Shown piece by piece: positions 14,872-22,839 of a stretch of 41,960 nt of DNA (its first letter is position 1; each line of letters starts with the position of its first letter). Location of the stretch: NCBI GenBank assembly GCA_900540305.1, contig UQFL01000011.1:1-41960 (forward strand), read 5' to 3'. A program made the position numbers and the translations under genes. Source of the DNA: an uncultured Oscillospiraceae bacterium. Its GTDB lineage: Bacteria > Bacillota > Clostridia > Oscillospirales > Acutalibacteraceae. Below the pieces are notes generated by a model. That model was not told where the DNA came from. It searched no databases and saw nothing but the letters and a program-made list of their open reading frames with translations.

Positions 14872-15756
14872 GTGACAGATCTTGAATTTGAAAATATTTT
14901 AAATAATGATATTGCAATAGTTGAAAGACGACTTATTGAGCTTTTGCCAAACTGTCTTGATAATCAGGATGTTGTGGTAGAAGCGATGAAATACAGCCTT
15001 TTAAACGGCGGTAAAAGACTTCGTCCTGTATTCTGTCTTGAATTTGCAAAAATGTGTTCCTGCGACAGAAAAGACGCTCTTGATTTCGCCTGCGCTGTAG
15101 AATATATTCATACTTACAGCCTTATTCATGATGATTTGCCCTGTATGGATGATGACGATTACAGGCGCGGAAAACCGAGCTGTCATAAAAAATTCGGCGA
15201 GGCAACTGCGCTTCTTGCAGGTGACGGACTTCTCACTCAGGCTTTTCAGATAATCGGCGATTGTGATTTGTCCGATAGTAAGAAAGTGCTTGCTACAAGG
15301 CTTTTAGCACAAAACAGCGGCGTTTTAGGTATGATAGGCGGACAGGTAATCGACCTTAAATATGAAAGCGAAACACCTGATTTGAAGCAGCTTTTGTCCG
15401 TTCACAGGCTTAAGACGGGAGCGCTTATTTCAGCGGCTTGTCTTCTGGGATGTATTGCCGCAGGCGCTGATAATGATAAAATCAGCGCAGCTTCAAGATT
15501 TGCGTATAATCTCGGAATTGCTTTTCAAATTAAGGATGATATTCTTGATGTTGTTGGTAACAGTGAAATTCTCGGAAAACCTGTAGGTTCTGATGCTGAA
15601 AACGAAAAAACAACATATGTTACGCTTGAAGGGCTTGAAAAGGCTCAAAGTGATGTTGAAAAACTTACAAATTCAGCAATTAATGAGCTTTCTGCATTTG
15701 ATAACAATGAATTCGTAATGCTTTTAGCACAAAAGCTTGTAAACAGAAACAAATAA
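14872..15756 (+). CDS. ispA: Farnesyl/geranyl diphosphate synthase (polyprenyl synthetase)
   Basis: Condenses isopentenyl diphosphate with allylic diphosphates to C15, feeding undecaprenyl and other isoprenoids. The 294-residue product has the first Asp-rich motif DDLPCMDDDD (about 87-96) with the two-residue insertion of bacterial farnesyl synthases, GGKRLRP before it, and the second motif KDDILD (about 222). Start is GTG at 14872, 5 bases after xseB. The following dxs belongs to the same pathway. Chain length (C15 or C20) cannot be settled from sequence alone. Confidence 0.93.
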   Translation: MTDLEFENILNNDIAIVERRLIELLPNCLDNQDVVVEAMKYSLLNGGKRLRPVFCLEFAKMCSCDRKDALDFACAVEYIHTYSLIHDDLPCMDDDDYRRGKPSCHKKFGEATALLAGDGLLTQAFQIIGDCDLSDSKKVLATRLLAQNSGVLGMIGGQVIDLKYESETPDLKQLLSVHRLKTGALISAACLLGCIAAGADNDKISAASRFAYNLGIAFQIKDDILDVVGNSEILGKPVGSDAENEKTTYVTLEGLEKAQSDVEKLTNSAINELSAFDNNEFVMLLAQKLVNRNK

Positions 15757-15784
15757 CGGTAAAAATTGTATTAATATAAACAAG

Positions 15785-15813
15785 TTGAATTTTTATACAT
15801 TTAGTGATATTAT
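15785..15813 (+). promoter_or_regulatory. Vegetative promoter before dxs
   Basis: TTGAAT (15785-15790), 17 bases, TATTAT (15808-15813) with TGA directly before the -10 as an extended element. It lies in the 91-base gap after ispA, the largest break in this series, and gives dxs and the genes after it their own start. Confidence 0.7.
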
Positions 15814-15847
15814 CGTAAGGTGAAGATAAAAGAAAAGAGTTGATAAA

Positions 15848-17689
15848 ATGTCTGTTCTTGAAAATGTCAATTCTCCAAAAGATATAAAAAATCTGAATAC
15901 GGCAGAACTTGAACAGCTTTGCTCCGAAATCAGGGAGCTTATGATAAACACTGTTTCACAGACAGGCGGGCATCTTGCTTCGAATCTTGGTGTTGTTGAA
16001 CTGACTGTGGCTCTTCATAAAGTTTTTAACAGCCCGACTGACCAAATTGTTTTCGACGTTGGTCATCAGTGCTATACACATAAAATACTTACCGGCAGAA
16101 AAGAACGCTTTTCAACCTTAAGAACTGAGGGCGGTATAAGCGGATTTACGAGACCTGTTGAAAGTGAACACGATATTTTTTCGAGCGGTCATTCAAGCGT
16201 TTCGGTCTCACAGGCTGTCGGTCTTGCAAGAGCAAAACAGATTAAAGGTGAAAAAGGCAAAGTTATAGCCGTTATAGGCGACGGCGCTTTAACAGGCGGA
16301 CTTGCCTATGAGGGCTTAAACAACTGTGCACTTGATAACAGTAATCTTATTGTTATTCTAAATGATAATGAAATGTCAATTAGCGCAAATGTCGGAAGTA
16401 TGTCTAAGCATTTAACCAATGTAAGAACTTCTAAAAAATATTTTACATTCAAATCTGCAGTACGTAGAGCAATTGGCAAAATTCCGAAAGTCGGTATTCA
16501 GATTAACCGCTTTTTGACGCTTGTAAACGGAAAACTCAGAAGAAAAATATATCATAACGCCACATTTTTTGAGGATCTTGGCTTTCGATATTACGGTCCT
16601 ATTGATGGACATGATATAGAATCTCTTATTGCCGCGCTTGAAACTGCAAAAGCGCATAATCATTCTGTATTGGTTCATGTCAGTACCACAAAAGGCAAGG
16701 GATATAATCCAGCTGAAAAAAATCCCACGCAGTTTCACGGTATCGGCAAATTCAATATTGAGACTGGAGAACCGACTTCAAAAGGTAAAACATTTTCTTC
16801 TGCTTTTGGAACAATTATGTGCGATCTTGCCCATAATGATTCAAGAATTTGTTGCGTTACTGCCGCTATGGCGGAGGGCACTGGTCTTTCAGAATTTGCA
16901 AAAAAATATCCCAAAAGATTTTTTGATGTCGGTATAGCCGAACAGCACGCCGTTACTTTTTCAAGCGGTCTTGCGAAAAACGGGCTCATTCCTGTTTTTG
17001 CGGTATATTCTACATTCTTACAGCGTTCGTATGACCAGCTTATTCACGATGTGGCGATGCAGGATTTAAAGGTAGTTTTCGCTATTGACAGAGCAGGGTT
17101 TGTCGGTGAGGACGGAGAATCACACCAAGGTGTTTTTGATGTTCCGTTTTTGAACTCCGTACCCAATTTAACAATTTATGCACCTTCTGATTATGAAGAA
17201 ATGGCGATGATGTTTGTAAAAGGCATTTATCGTGATAAGGGCGCAGTAGCTGTTCGTTATCCGAGAGGTGTTGCGGTAGATAATCCTGAGGAATACGAAT
17301 ATGCAAAAGCGGACTATTGTGTATTTGGTGATGCTAATAGCAAAAATTGTATAGTTGCTTACGGAAGAGAGTTTTCAGAGTGCTATGAAGCTTATAAAAA
17401 GCTTGATGACACATTTGTTTTGAAAATCAATAAAATCAAGCCTTTAAGCGAGGAAACCGTAAGAAGCGTTGCTAATGCCGAAAATGTATATTTCTTTGAA
17501 GAATGTGTTAAAACAGGCGGAGTGAGCGAAGTTTTCGGCTCTATGCTTGAAGAGTTCGGTATTAATGTCAATTATAAGAGGTTTACGGTTGAAGATGATT
17601 TTGTAAAACAAGCTTCCGTAGATTCACAGTTAAAAACATATCATCTTGACTGTGAAAGCATTGTTAAAGAGGTATTAAATGAGCAATAA
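15848..17689 (+). CDS. dxs: 1-deoxy-D-xylulose-5-phosphate synthase
   Basis: Thiamine-diphosphate enzyme joining pyruvate and glyceraldehyde 3-phosphate, the first step of the MEP isoprenoid pathway. The 613-residue protein has the N-terminal VFDVGHQCYTHKILTGR, the thiamine-diphosphate motif GDGALTGG (about 144) ending in LNDNEMSIS, and the transketolase-like second domain with GIAEQHAVTFSSGLA (about 360-375). Length is normal. It overlaps tlyA by 11 bases. Confidence 0.97.
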   Translation: MSVLENVNSPKDIKNLNTAELEQLCSEIRELMINTVSQTGGHLASNLGVVELTVALHKVFNSPTDQIVFDVGHQCYTHKILTGRKERFSTLRTEGGISGFTRPVESEHDIFSSGHSSVSVSQAVGLARAKQIKGEKGKVIAVIGDGALTGGLAYEGLNNCALDNSNLIVILNDNEMSISANVGSMSKHLTNVRTSKKYFTFKSAVRRAIGKIPKVGIQINRFLTLVNGKLRRKIYHNATFFEDLGFRYYGPIDGHDIESLIAALETAKAHNHSVLVHVSTTKGKGYNPAEKNPTQFHGIGKFNIETGEPTSKGKTFSSAFGTIMCDLAHNDSRICCVTAAMAEGTGLSEFAKKYPKRFFDVGIAEQHAVTFSSGLAKNGLIPVFAVYSTFLQRSYDQLIHDVAMQDLKVVFAIDRAGFVGEDGESHQGVFDVPFLNSVPNLTIYAPSDYEEMAMMFVKGIYRDKGAVAVRYPRGVAVDNPEEYEYAKADYCVFGDANSKNCIVAYGREFSECYEAYKKLDDTFVLKINKIKPLSEETVRSVANAENVYFFEECVKTGGVSEVFGSMLEEFGINVNYKRFTVEDDFVKQASVDSQLKTYHLDCESIVKEVLNEQ

Positions 17690-18485
17690 AATAAGACTTG
17701 ATGTTGCTGTTTTTGAAAAAGGCTTTGCGCCCAGCAGGGAAAAAGCAAAAGCTATTATAATGGCGGGTCAGGTGTATGTAAACAATCAAAAAGTGGATAA
17801 AGCAGGCACCGAGATTAAATGCGATGATGTTGTTGAGGTTAGAGGAAACACCCTCAAATATGTCAGCAGAGGCGGTCTTAAACTTGAAAAGGCTATGCAA
17901 TGTTTTCCCATATCACTTGACGGTAAAATCTGTATGGATATAGGTGCATCAACAGGTGGATTTACAGACTGTATGCTGATGAACGGCGCAGTTAAAGTGT
18001 ATTCTATTGATGTTGGTTACGGTCAGCTTGCTTGGAAACTCAGGTGTGATGAAAGAGTTGTAAATCTTGAGCGTACAAATTTCAGATATGTTACTGAAGA
18101 ACAGGTGAAAGAAAAAATAGATTTTGCCTCAGTAGATGTATCGTTTATTTCTCTTCGACTTATATTGCCAAATCTTTTCAAGCTTTTAAAGGATGACGGA
18201 CAGGCAGTCTGCCTTATAAAACCTCAGTTTGAGGCAGGAAAGGAAAAGGTGGGCAAAAAAGGCGTAGTAAGAGATATGTCCGTTCACCAAGAAGTTGTTG
18301 AAAATGTAATCGGTATGGCGGTTGAAAACGGCTTTTCTGTTAAAGGGCTTGAGTTTTCGCCTGTAAAAGGACCCGAGGGAAATATTGAGTATCTTATATA
18401 TTTTGTAAAAGACGGCAAGAGCGAAGTTGATGATGAAATAAATGCACATGAAATCGTCAACCGCTCTCACGAGGAACTGAAATGA
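17679..18485 (+). CDS. tlyA: TlyA family rRNA 2'-O-methyltransferase
   Basis: A 268-residue protein with an N-terminal S4 RNA-binding domain (RLDVAVFEKGFAPSREKAKAII, then GQVYVNNQKVDKAG) and a Rossmann methyltransferase domain with MDIGASTGGFTDCML (about 86-100) and SVDVSFISLRLILP. Family members methylate ribosomal RNA; the older name haemolysin is historical. In Bacillus this place is held by the homologue yqxC. The stop overlaps nadK as ATGA. Confidence 0.93.
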   Translation: MSNKIRLDVAVFEKGFAPSREKAKAIIMAGQVYVNNQKVDKAGTEIKCDDVVEVRGNTLKYVSRGGLKLEKAMQCFPISLDGKICMDIGASTGGFTDCMLMNGAVKVYSIDVGYGQLAWKLRCDERVVNLERTNFRYVTEEQVKEKIDFASVDVSFISLRLILPNLFKLLKDDGQAVCLIKPQFEAGKEKVGKKGVVRDMSVHQEVVENVIGMAVENGFSVKGLEFSPVKGPEGNIEYLIYFVKDGKSEVDDEINAHEIVNRSHEELK

Positions 18486-19339
18486 TTTTTTCTGTATTTG
18501 GTAATCTCAGCAATGAAAAATCGCTTGATATTGCTAAAAAGATAATTCCTATTTTAGCAATTAATTCTAACAAAATATATTTCAGCAATAAATACAAGTG
18601 TAGTTTTGACTTTAACGGCTGTTGTTTTGCAGATGAAGACGAAATGTATCGTATATGCGATATTGCTGTTGCCATCGGCGGAGACGGAACTACTATGAAA
18701 GTTGCAAAAAACGCCGCAGTTAACGGAAAATCTGCTCTTGGTATAAATGGCGGCAGACTTGGTTTTCTGAGTGCTGTTGAAAAAAACGAGCTTTCTATGC
18801 TTAATGCTGTTTTGAACGGTGATTATACTGTCGATGAAAGAATTATGCTTCAGGCGGATATCATTAAAGACGGAGAGATTTTGAAATCTTTTCATTGTCT
18901 TAATGACGCAGTATTTTCAAGAGGCGATTTTGCAAGACTTATTGATATAAATATCCGTTCAAACGGTAGAGAAATTTTAAAAGTAAGAGCGGACGGCGTT
19001 ATTATTTCTACGCCGACAGGTTCCACCGCTTATTCACTTGCCGCAGGCGGTCCGGTTCTAAGTCCTGATTTAAACTGTTTTGTAATAACTTCTATCTGTC
19101 CTCATTCGCTTATGGACAGAAGTATTGTTTTAAATTCAACATTTGTTCTTGATGTGGCGTTGACAAGCGATGTCAGTAATAACGCTATACTGACTTGCGA
19201 CGGTGAAAAACCGTTTGAAATTGATTCTGAATCATATGTTTCTGTTTCAATTTCACCTTACAAAGCACGATTAATTAAAATAAAACCTGATAATTTTTAT
19301 GAAATTGTCAAAAAGAAGATTATAGAAAGAGGGGAGTAA
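18482..19339 (+). CDS. nadK: NAD kinase
   Basis: Phosphorylates NAD to NADP. The 285-residue protein has the GGDGT motif (about 66-70), NGGRLGFLS, and STPTGSTAYSLAAGGPVLSP (about 176-195), all diagnostic. Length is normal. It lies between tlyA and argR, a common order in Clostridia. Confidence 0.96.
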   Translation: MIFSVFGNLSNEKSLDIAKKIIPILAINSNKIYFSNKYKCSFDFNGCCFADEDEMYRICDIAVAIGGDGTTMKVAKNAAVNGKSALGINGGRLGFLSAVEKNELSMLNAVLNGDYTVDERIMLQADIIKDGEILKSFHCLNDAVFSRGDFARLIDINIRSNGREILKVRADGVIISTPTGSTAYSLAAGGPVLSPDLNCFVITSICPHSLMDRSIVLNSTFVLDVALTSDVSNNAILTCDGEKPFEIDSESYVSVSISPYKARLIKIKPDNFYEIVKKKIIERGE

Positions 19340-19344
19340 GCAGA

Positions 19345-19809
19345 TTGAAAAAGAGAAGACTTGCCAAAATCCTTGAAATAATTAAAAATAATAAGGTGGA
19401 AACGCAGGAGGAACTTCAAAACTATCTTAAAGACGCAGGTTTTGATGTTACTCAGGCAACAATATCAAGAGATATTAAAGAACTCCGTCTTGTTAAAGAG
19501 CTTTCAGACGAGGGAAGATACATATATTCTACAGGCACTAAGAATCTCAATGAAGAAAGCTCATTCAGAACAGGCGGAATTTTCAGGGAATCTATCATAT
19601 CGGTTGATTACTCCTCAAATATGGTATGTATTAAATGCTTTTCGGGTATGGCGGGCGCAGCCTGCGCTGCAATCGACTCAATGAAGTGGAGCGGTGTTCT
19701 TGGAACTATTGCCGGAGACGATACTATTTTTGTACTTTGCAAAAATGATAATTCCGCCCGTGTGTTTACGGTTAATTTGGAGAAGACTTTAAATGCTAAA
19801 AACTCTTAA
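19345..19809 (+). CDS. argR: Arginine repressor ArgR/AhrC
   Basis: Arginine-responsive hexameric regulator of arginine metabolism. The 154-residue protein has an N-terminal winged helix (ETQEELQNYLKDAGFDVTQATISRDIKELRLVK) and a C-terminal arginine-binding/oligomerisation domain with GMAGAACAAID and GTIAGDDTIFVL. Start is TTG at 19345, with GGGGAG upstream. It overlaps recN by 17 bases. Confidence 0.95.
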   Translation: MKKRRLAKILEIIKNNKVETQEELQNYLKDAGFDVTQATISRDIKELRLVKELSDEGRYIYSTGTKNLNEESSFRTGGIFRESIISVDYSSNMVCIKCFSGMAGAACAAIDSMKWSGVLGTIAGDDTIFVLCKNDNSARVFTVNLEKTLNAKNS

Positions 19810-21478
19810 TATAGAAAATATAGCGGTAATTGAAAGCGCGAAAATTGATTTTCAAAGCGGGCTTAATGTTCTGACAGGTGAAACAGGCGCAGGTAAATCT
19901 ATTGTTGTTGATTCAATAAATGCTATTCTCGGTGAGAGAACTTCAAGAGAACTTGTCAGAAACGGTGCTGACAGCGCTTTTGTAAGCGCGCTTTTTACAG
20001 ATGTTAATGATACAGTAAAAAGCAAGCTTACGGAACTAGGTTATGAGACTGATGAGGATAATTCTTTAATCATATCTAGAAAAATTACGAGCGAGGGTAA
20101 ATCGCTTTGTAAAATTAACGGCAGAAGTGCAACTGTTTCAATCCTTAAGGAAATAGGCAAAACTTTAGTTAATATACACGGGCAGCATGACAGCCAGGCA
20201 CTTTTAAACCCTGATTTGCATTATAAATTTATCGATATGCTTTCGGGCGACAATGATTTGCTATCTGATTATAAATCAGCGTTTTCAGAGCTTTTGAGTG
20301 TTAGAAGAAAATTAAAGGCGCTCACAATGGACGCTGATGAAAAAGATAAAAATCTTGAACTTCTTGATTACCAGATTAAAGAGCTTGAAAATGCCGATAT
20401 AAAGGTCGGAGAATTACAGGCTTTACAAAACAGAAAAAAGATAATTGACAGTAGTGAAGCTGCGGTTAAAGCTTATTCATCCGTGTATAATTCGATATGC
20501 GGAAATGATGAATTTGCAGGTTTGTTATTAAGCGCTGAGGAATCTTCAAACGCACTTGAGCCGTTTTCTGAGATTTCAGGTGAAATTGCCCAGTCTGTCA
20601 GTTTGCTAAATAATATTTTTGATGAATTTTCACAGATAAAAAATATTCTTGAAAAAGAGATTTCTTCTGCAGAATTTGACCCTGAGGAGCGAGAAATAAT
20701 TGAAGAAAGGCTTGATTTGCTTTTCAAGCTTTCCAAAAAGTATGGCGCTTCAGAAGAGGATATGCTTAAATATCTTGATGAATGCAAAACAAAGCGTTCT
20801 CAGATTGATAATGATGACAGAGAAATTGAAAAGCTAAATTCCGACTATGATAAAGCTTATTCCAAAGTTCTTGAACTTGCTAACAAGCTGAGTGATGAGA
20901 GAAAGAAAACAGCACGAAAATTTGAGAAAGATGTTAAATCACAGCTTGAATTTCTTGATATGCCAAAAATAAGCTTTGTTGTTAACTTCTCAAAAAATAT
21001 CTTGTCATCGAATGGATACGACAAAATAGAATTTTTAATTTCAACTAACCCAGGCGAGCCGCCTAAACCGCTTGCTAAGATTGCATCGGGCGGCGAACTT
21101 TCAAGAATAATGCTTGCAATAAAAAATATTATAGCCTATAATGATACGGTTGATACTTTGATTTTTGATGAGATTGATACAGGCGTTTCGGGCAGAGCGA
21201 GCAGGAAAATAGGGCTTAAATTAAAGTCTGTTTCCAAGAATACGCAGGTAATTACTGTTACTCACTCGGCTCAGATTGCTTCTGCCGCAGACGAACATTT
21301 TCTTATTCAAAAAGATTTCAGCGCAGAGAGAACTTATACAAAAGTCACGCCGCTTGATTTTGAAGGAAGAAAAAATGAACTTGCAAGAATTATGGGCGGA
21401 CTTGAAATTACAGATGCACTGCTTAAAAGCGCGGAAGAAATGCTTTTAAGCTCAAGTGAAAATATAAAGGAGGACTAA
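19793..21478 (+). CDS. recN: DNA repair protein RecN
   Basis: SMC-like ATPase in double-strand break repair. The 561-residue protein has Walker A GETGAGKS (29-36), the QHDSQALL segment, a coiled-coil middle, the ABC signature SGGELSRIMLAIK and Walker B TLIFDEIDTGVSGRAS, then VTHSAQIAS. In Bacillus and many Clostridia spoIVB and spo0A follow recN; here tyrS follows instead after 3 bases. Confidence 0.97.
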   Translation: MLKTLNIENIAVIESAKIDFQSGLNVLTGETGAGKSIVVDSINAILGERTSRELVRNGADSAFVSALFTDVNDTVKSKLTELGYETDEDNSLIISRKITSEGKSLCKINGRSATVSILKEIGKTLVNIHGQHDSQALLNPDLHYKFIDMLSGDNDLLSDYKSAFSELLSVRRKLKALTMDADEKDKNLELLDYQIKELENADIKVGELQALQNRKKIIDSSEAAVKAYSSVYNSICGNDEFAGLLLSAEESSNALEPFSEISGEIAQSVSLLNNIFDEFSQIKNILEKEISSAEFDPEEREIIEERLDLLFKLSKKYGASEEDMLKYLDECKTKRSQIDNDDREIEKLNSDYDKAYSKVLELANKLSDERKKTARKFEKDVKSQLEFLDMPKISFVVNFSKNILSSNGYDKIEFLISTNPGEPPKPLAKIASGGELSRIMLAIKNIIAYNDTVDTLIFDEIDTGVSGRASRKIGLKLKSVSKNTQVITVTHSAQIASAADEHFLIQKDFSAERTYTKVTPLDFEGRKNELARIMGGLEITDALLKSAEEMLLSSSENIKED

Positions 21479-21481
21479 AAA

Positions 21482-22702
21482 ATGGGTGTATACGAAGAAT
21501 TGTCTGCGCGCGGTCTTATTGCGCAGGTTACTGATGAAGAACAGGTAAGAGATCTTGTTAATAACGGTAAAGCAGTTTTCTATATAGGCTTTGACCCAAC
21601 TGCCGATTCACTTCATGTGGGTCATTTTATGGCTTTAACCCTTATGAAAAGACTTCAGGAGGCAGGCAATAAGCCGATTGCTCTTATCGGTGGCGGTACT
21701 GGTATGATTGGCGACCCGAGCGGCAGAACGGATATGCGCCAGATGATGACACCTGAAACAATTCAACATAACTGTGACTGCTTCAAGAAGCAGATGGAAA
21801 AATTCATTGATTTTTCTGATGACAAAGCAATAATGGTAAACAATGCTGACTGGCTTCTTGACTTGAATTATATTAAGCTTCTCAGAGAAGTAGGCGCGTG
21901 TTTTTCAGTTAACCGCATGCTTTCATTCGAGTGCTACAAGCAGAGAATGGAGAGAGGACTTTCGTTCCTCGAGTTTAACTATATGATTATGCAGAGCTAC
22001 GATTTCTATGCTCTTTATCAGAAATACGGCTGTAATCTTCAGTTCGGTGGAGATGATCAGTGGTCAAATATGATAGGCGGTATGGAACTTATCAGAAGAA
22101 AACTTAACGGCAACGCAAACGCTATGACAATTACCCTCCTTACTAACTCAGAGGGCAAGAAAATGGGTAAAACTCAAAAAGGCGCAGTTTGGCTTGACCC
22201 GAATAAAACTTCTCCATATGAGTTCTATCAGTACTGGAGAAATGTTGATGATGCAGATGTTATCAAATGTATGAAGCTCCTTACTTTCCTGCCGCTTGAT
22301 GTTATTGCTGAGTACGAAAAACTTGAGAGCGCAGAGCTTAACAAAGCTAAAGAAGTACTTGCTTTTGAACTTACAAAGCTTGTTCATAGCGAAGAAGACG
22401 CTGAGAAAGCACAGCAGGCTGCAAGAGCGCTTTTCGGAGGCGGTTCAGATAATTCTGATATGCCATCAACAGAACTTACAGATGATGATTTTGAAAATGG
22501 TAGCGTTTCAGTTCTTGATATGATGATGAAAGGCGCAATGATTAAGTCTAAAGGCGAGGGCAGAAGACTTATTCAGCAGGGCGGTGTATCCGTAAACGAT
22601 GAAAAAGTTTCAGACCCGTACGCATCAATTAGTAAAGATGATTTCAAAGACGGCGTTATAATCAGAAAAGGTAAAAAAGTATTCAGAAAATTCACCGTTT
22701 GA
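21482..22702 (+). CDS. tyrS: Tyrosyl-tRNA synthetase
   Basis: Charges tRNA-Tyr. The 406-residue protein has FDPTADSLHVGH (37-48, HIGH-type), the GGDDQWSNMIGG region, KMGKT (about 227-231, KMSKS-type) and a C-terminal S4 domain (GEGRRLIQQGGVSVNDEKV). AAGGAGG precedes the ATG. There is no room for a T-box leader because recN ends 3 bases upstream, so any control is through the upstream operon. Confidence 0.97.
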   Translation: MGVYEELSARGLIAQVTDEEQVRDLVNNGKAVFYIGFDPTADSLHVGHFMALTLMKRLQEAGNKPIALIGGGTGMIGDPSGRTDMRQMMTPETIQHNCDCFKKQMEKFIDFSDDKAIMVNNADWLLDLNYIKLLREVGACFSVNRMLSFECYKQRMERGLSFLEFNYMIMQSYDFYALYQKYGCNLQFGGDDQWSNMIGGMELIRRKLNGNANAMTITLLTNSEGKKMGKTQKGAVWLDPNKTSPYEFYQYWRNVDDADVIKCMKLLTFLPLDVIAEYEKLESAELNKAKEVLAFELTKLVHSEEDAEKAQQAARALFGGGSDNSDMPSTELTDDDFENGSVSVLDMMMKGAMIKSKGEGRRLIQQGGVSVNDEKVSDPYASISKDDFKDGVIIRKGKKVFRKFTV

Positions 22703-22714
22703 TTTAACAGTCTG

Positions 22715-22734
22715 AATATTTGTACTCAAATATT
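22715..22734 (+). terminator. AT-rich hairpin after tyrS
   Basis: Perfect 8-bp stem AATATTTG-TACT-CAAATATT followed by GATTTTTTG. It is weak by itself because the stem is almost all A-T, but it stands directly before a stronger terminator and may add to it. Confidence 0.4.
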
Positions 22735-22743
22735 GATTTTTTG

Positions 22744-22770
22744 GGCAGAGTAGAAAAACTCTGCCTTTTT
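22744..22770 (+). terminator. Terminator of the nusB-tyrS series
   Basis: An 8-bp stem (22744-22751 with 22758-22765, GGCAGAGT and ACTCTGCC) with a 6-base loop and five T residues. It closes the long forward series ending with tyrS. Confidence 0.88.
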
Positions 22771-22793
22771 CGTTAATAATTAAAATAATACGG

Positions 22794-22821
22794 TTGAAAT
22801 AATATATAATTTTGATATAAT
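22794..22821 (+). promoter_or_regulatory. Vegetative promoter of the ligA series
   Basis: TTGAAA (22794-22799), 16 bases, TATAAT (22816-22821), with TGA before the -10 as an extended element. It is the best vegetative promoter match in the window. No terminator or comparably strong promoter was noticed after it until 40080, so it may drive a very long transcript. Confidence 0.78.
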
Positions 22822-22839
22822 AATTAATTGGTGAAATTT

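Noticed and set aside
15757..15847. Thiamine (TPP) riboswitch before dxs
   Set aside because: The 91-base gap holds a promoter, and I see no CTGAGA-type conserved core.
21479..21481. T-box riboswitch before tyrS
   Set aside because: Only 3 bases separate recN and tyrS, so there is no leader to hold one.
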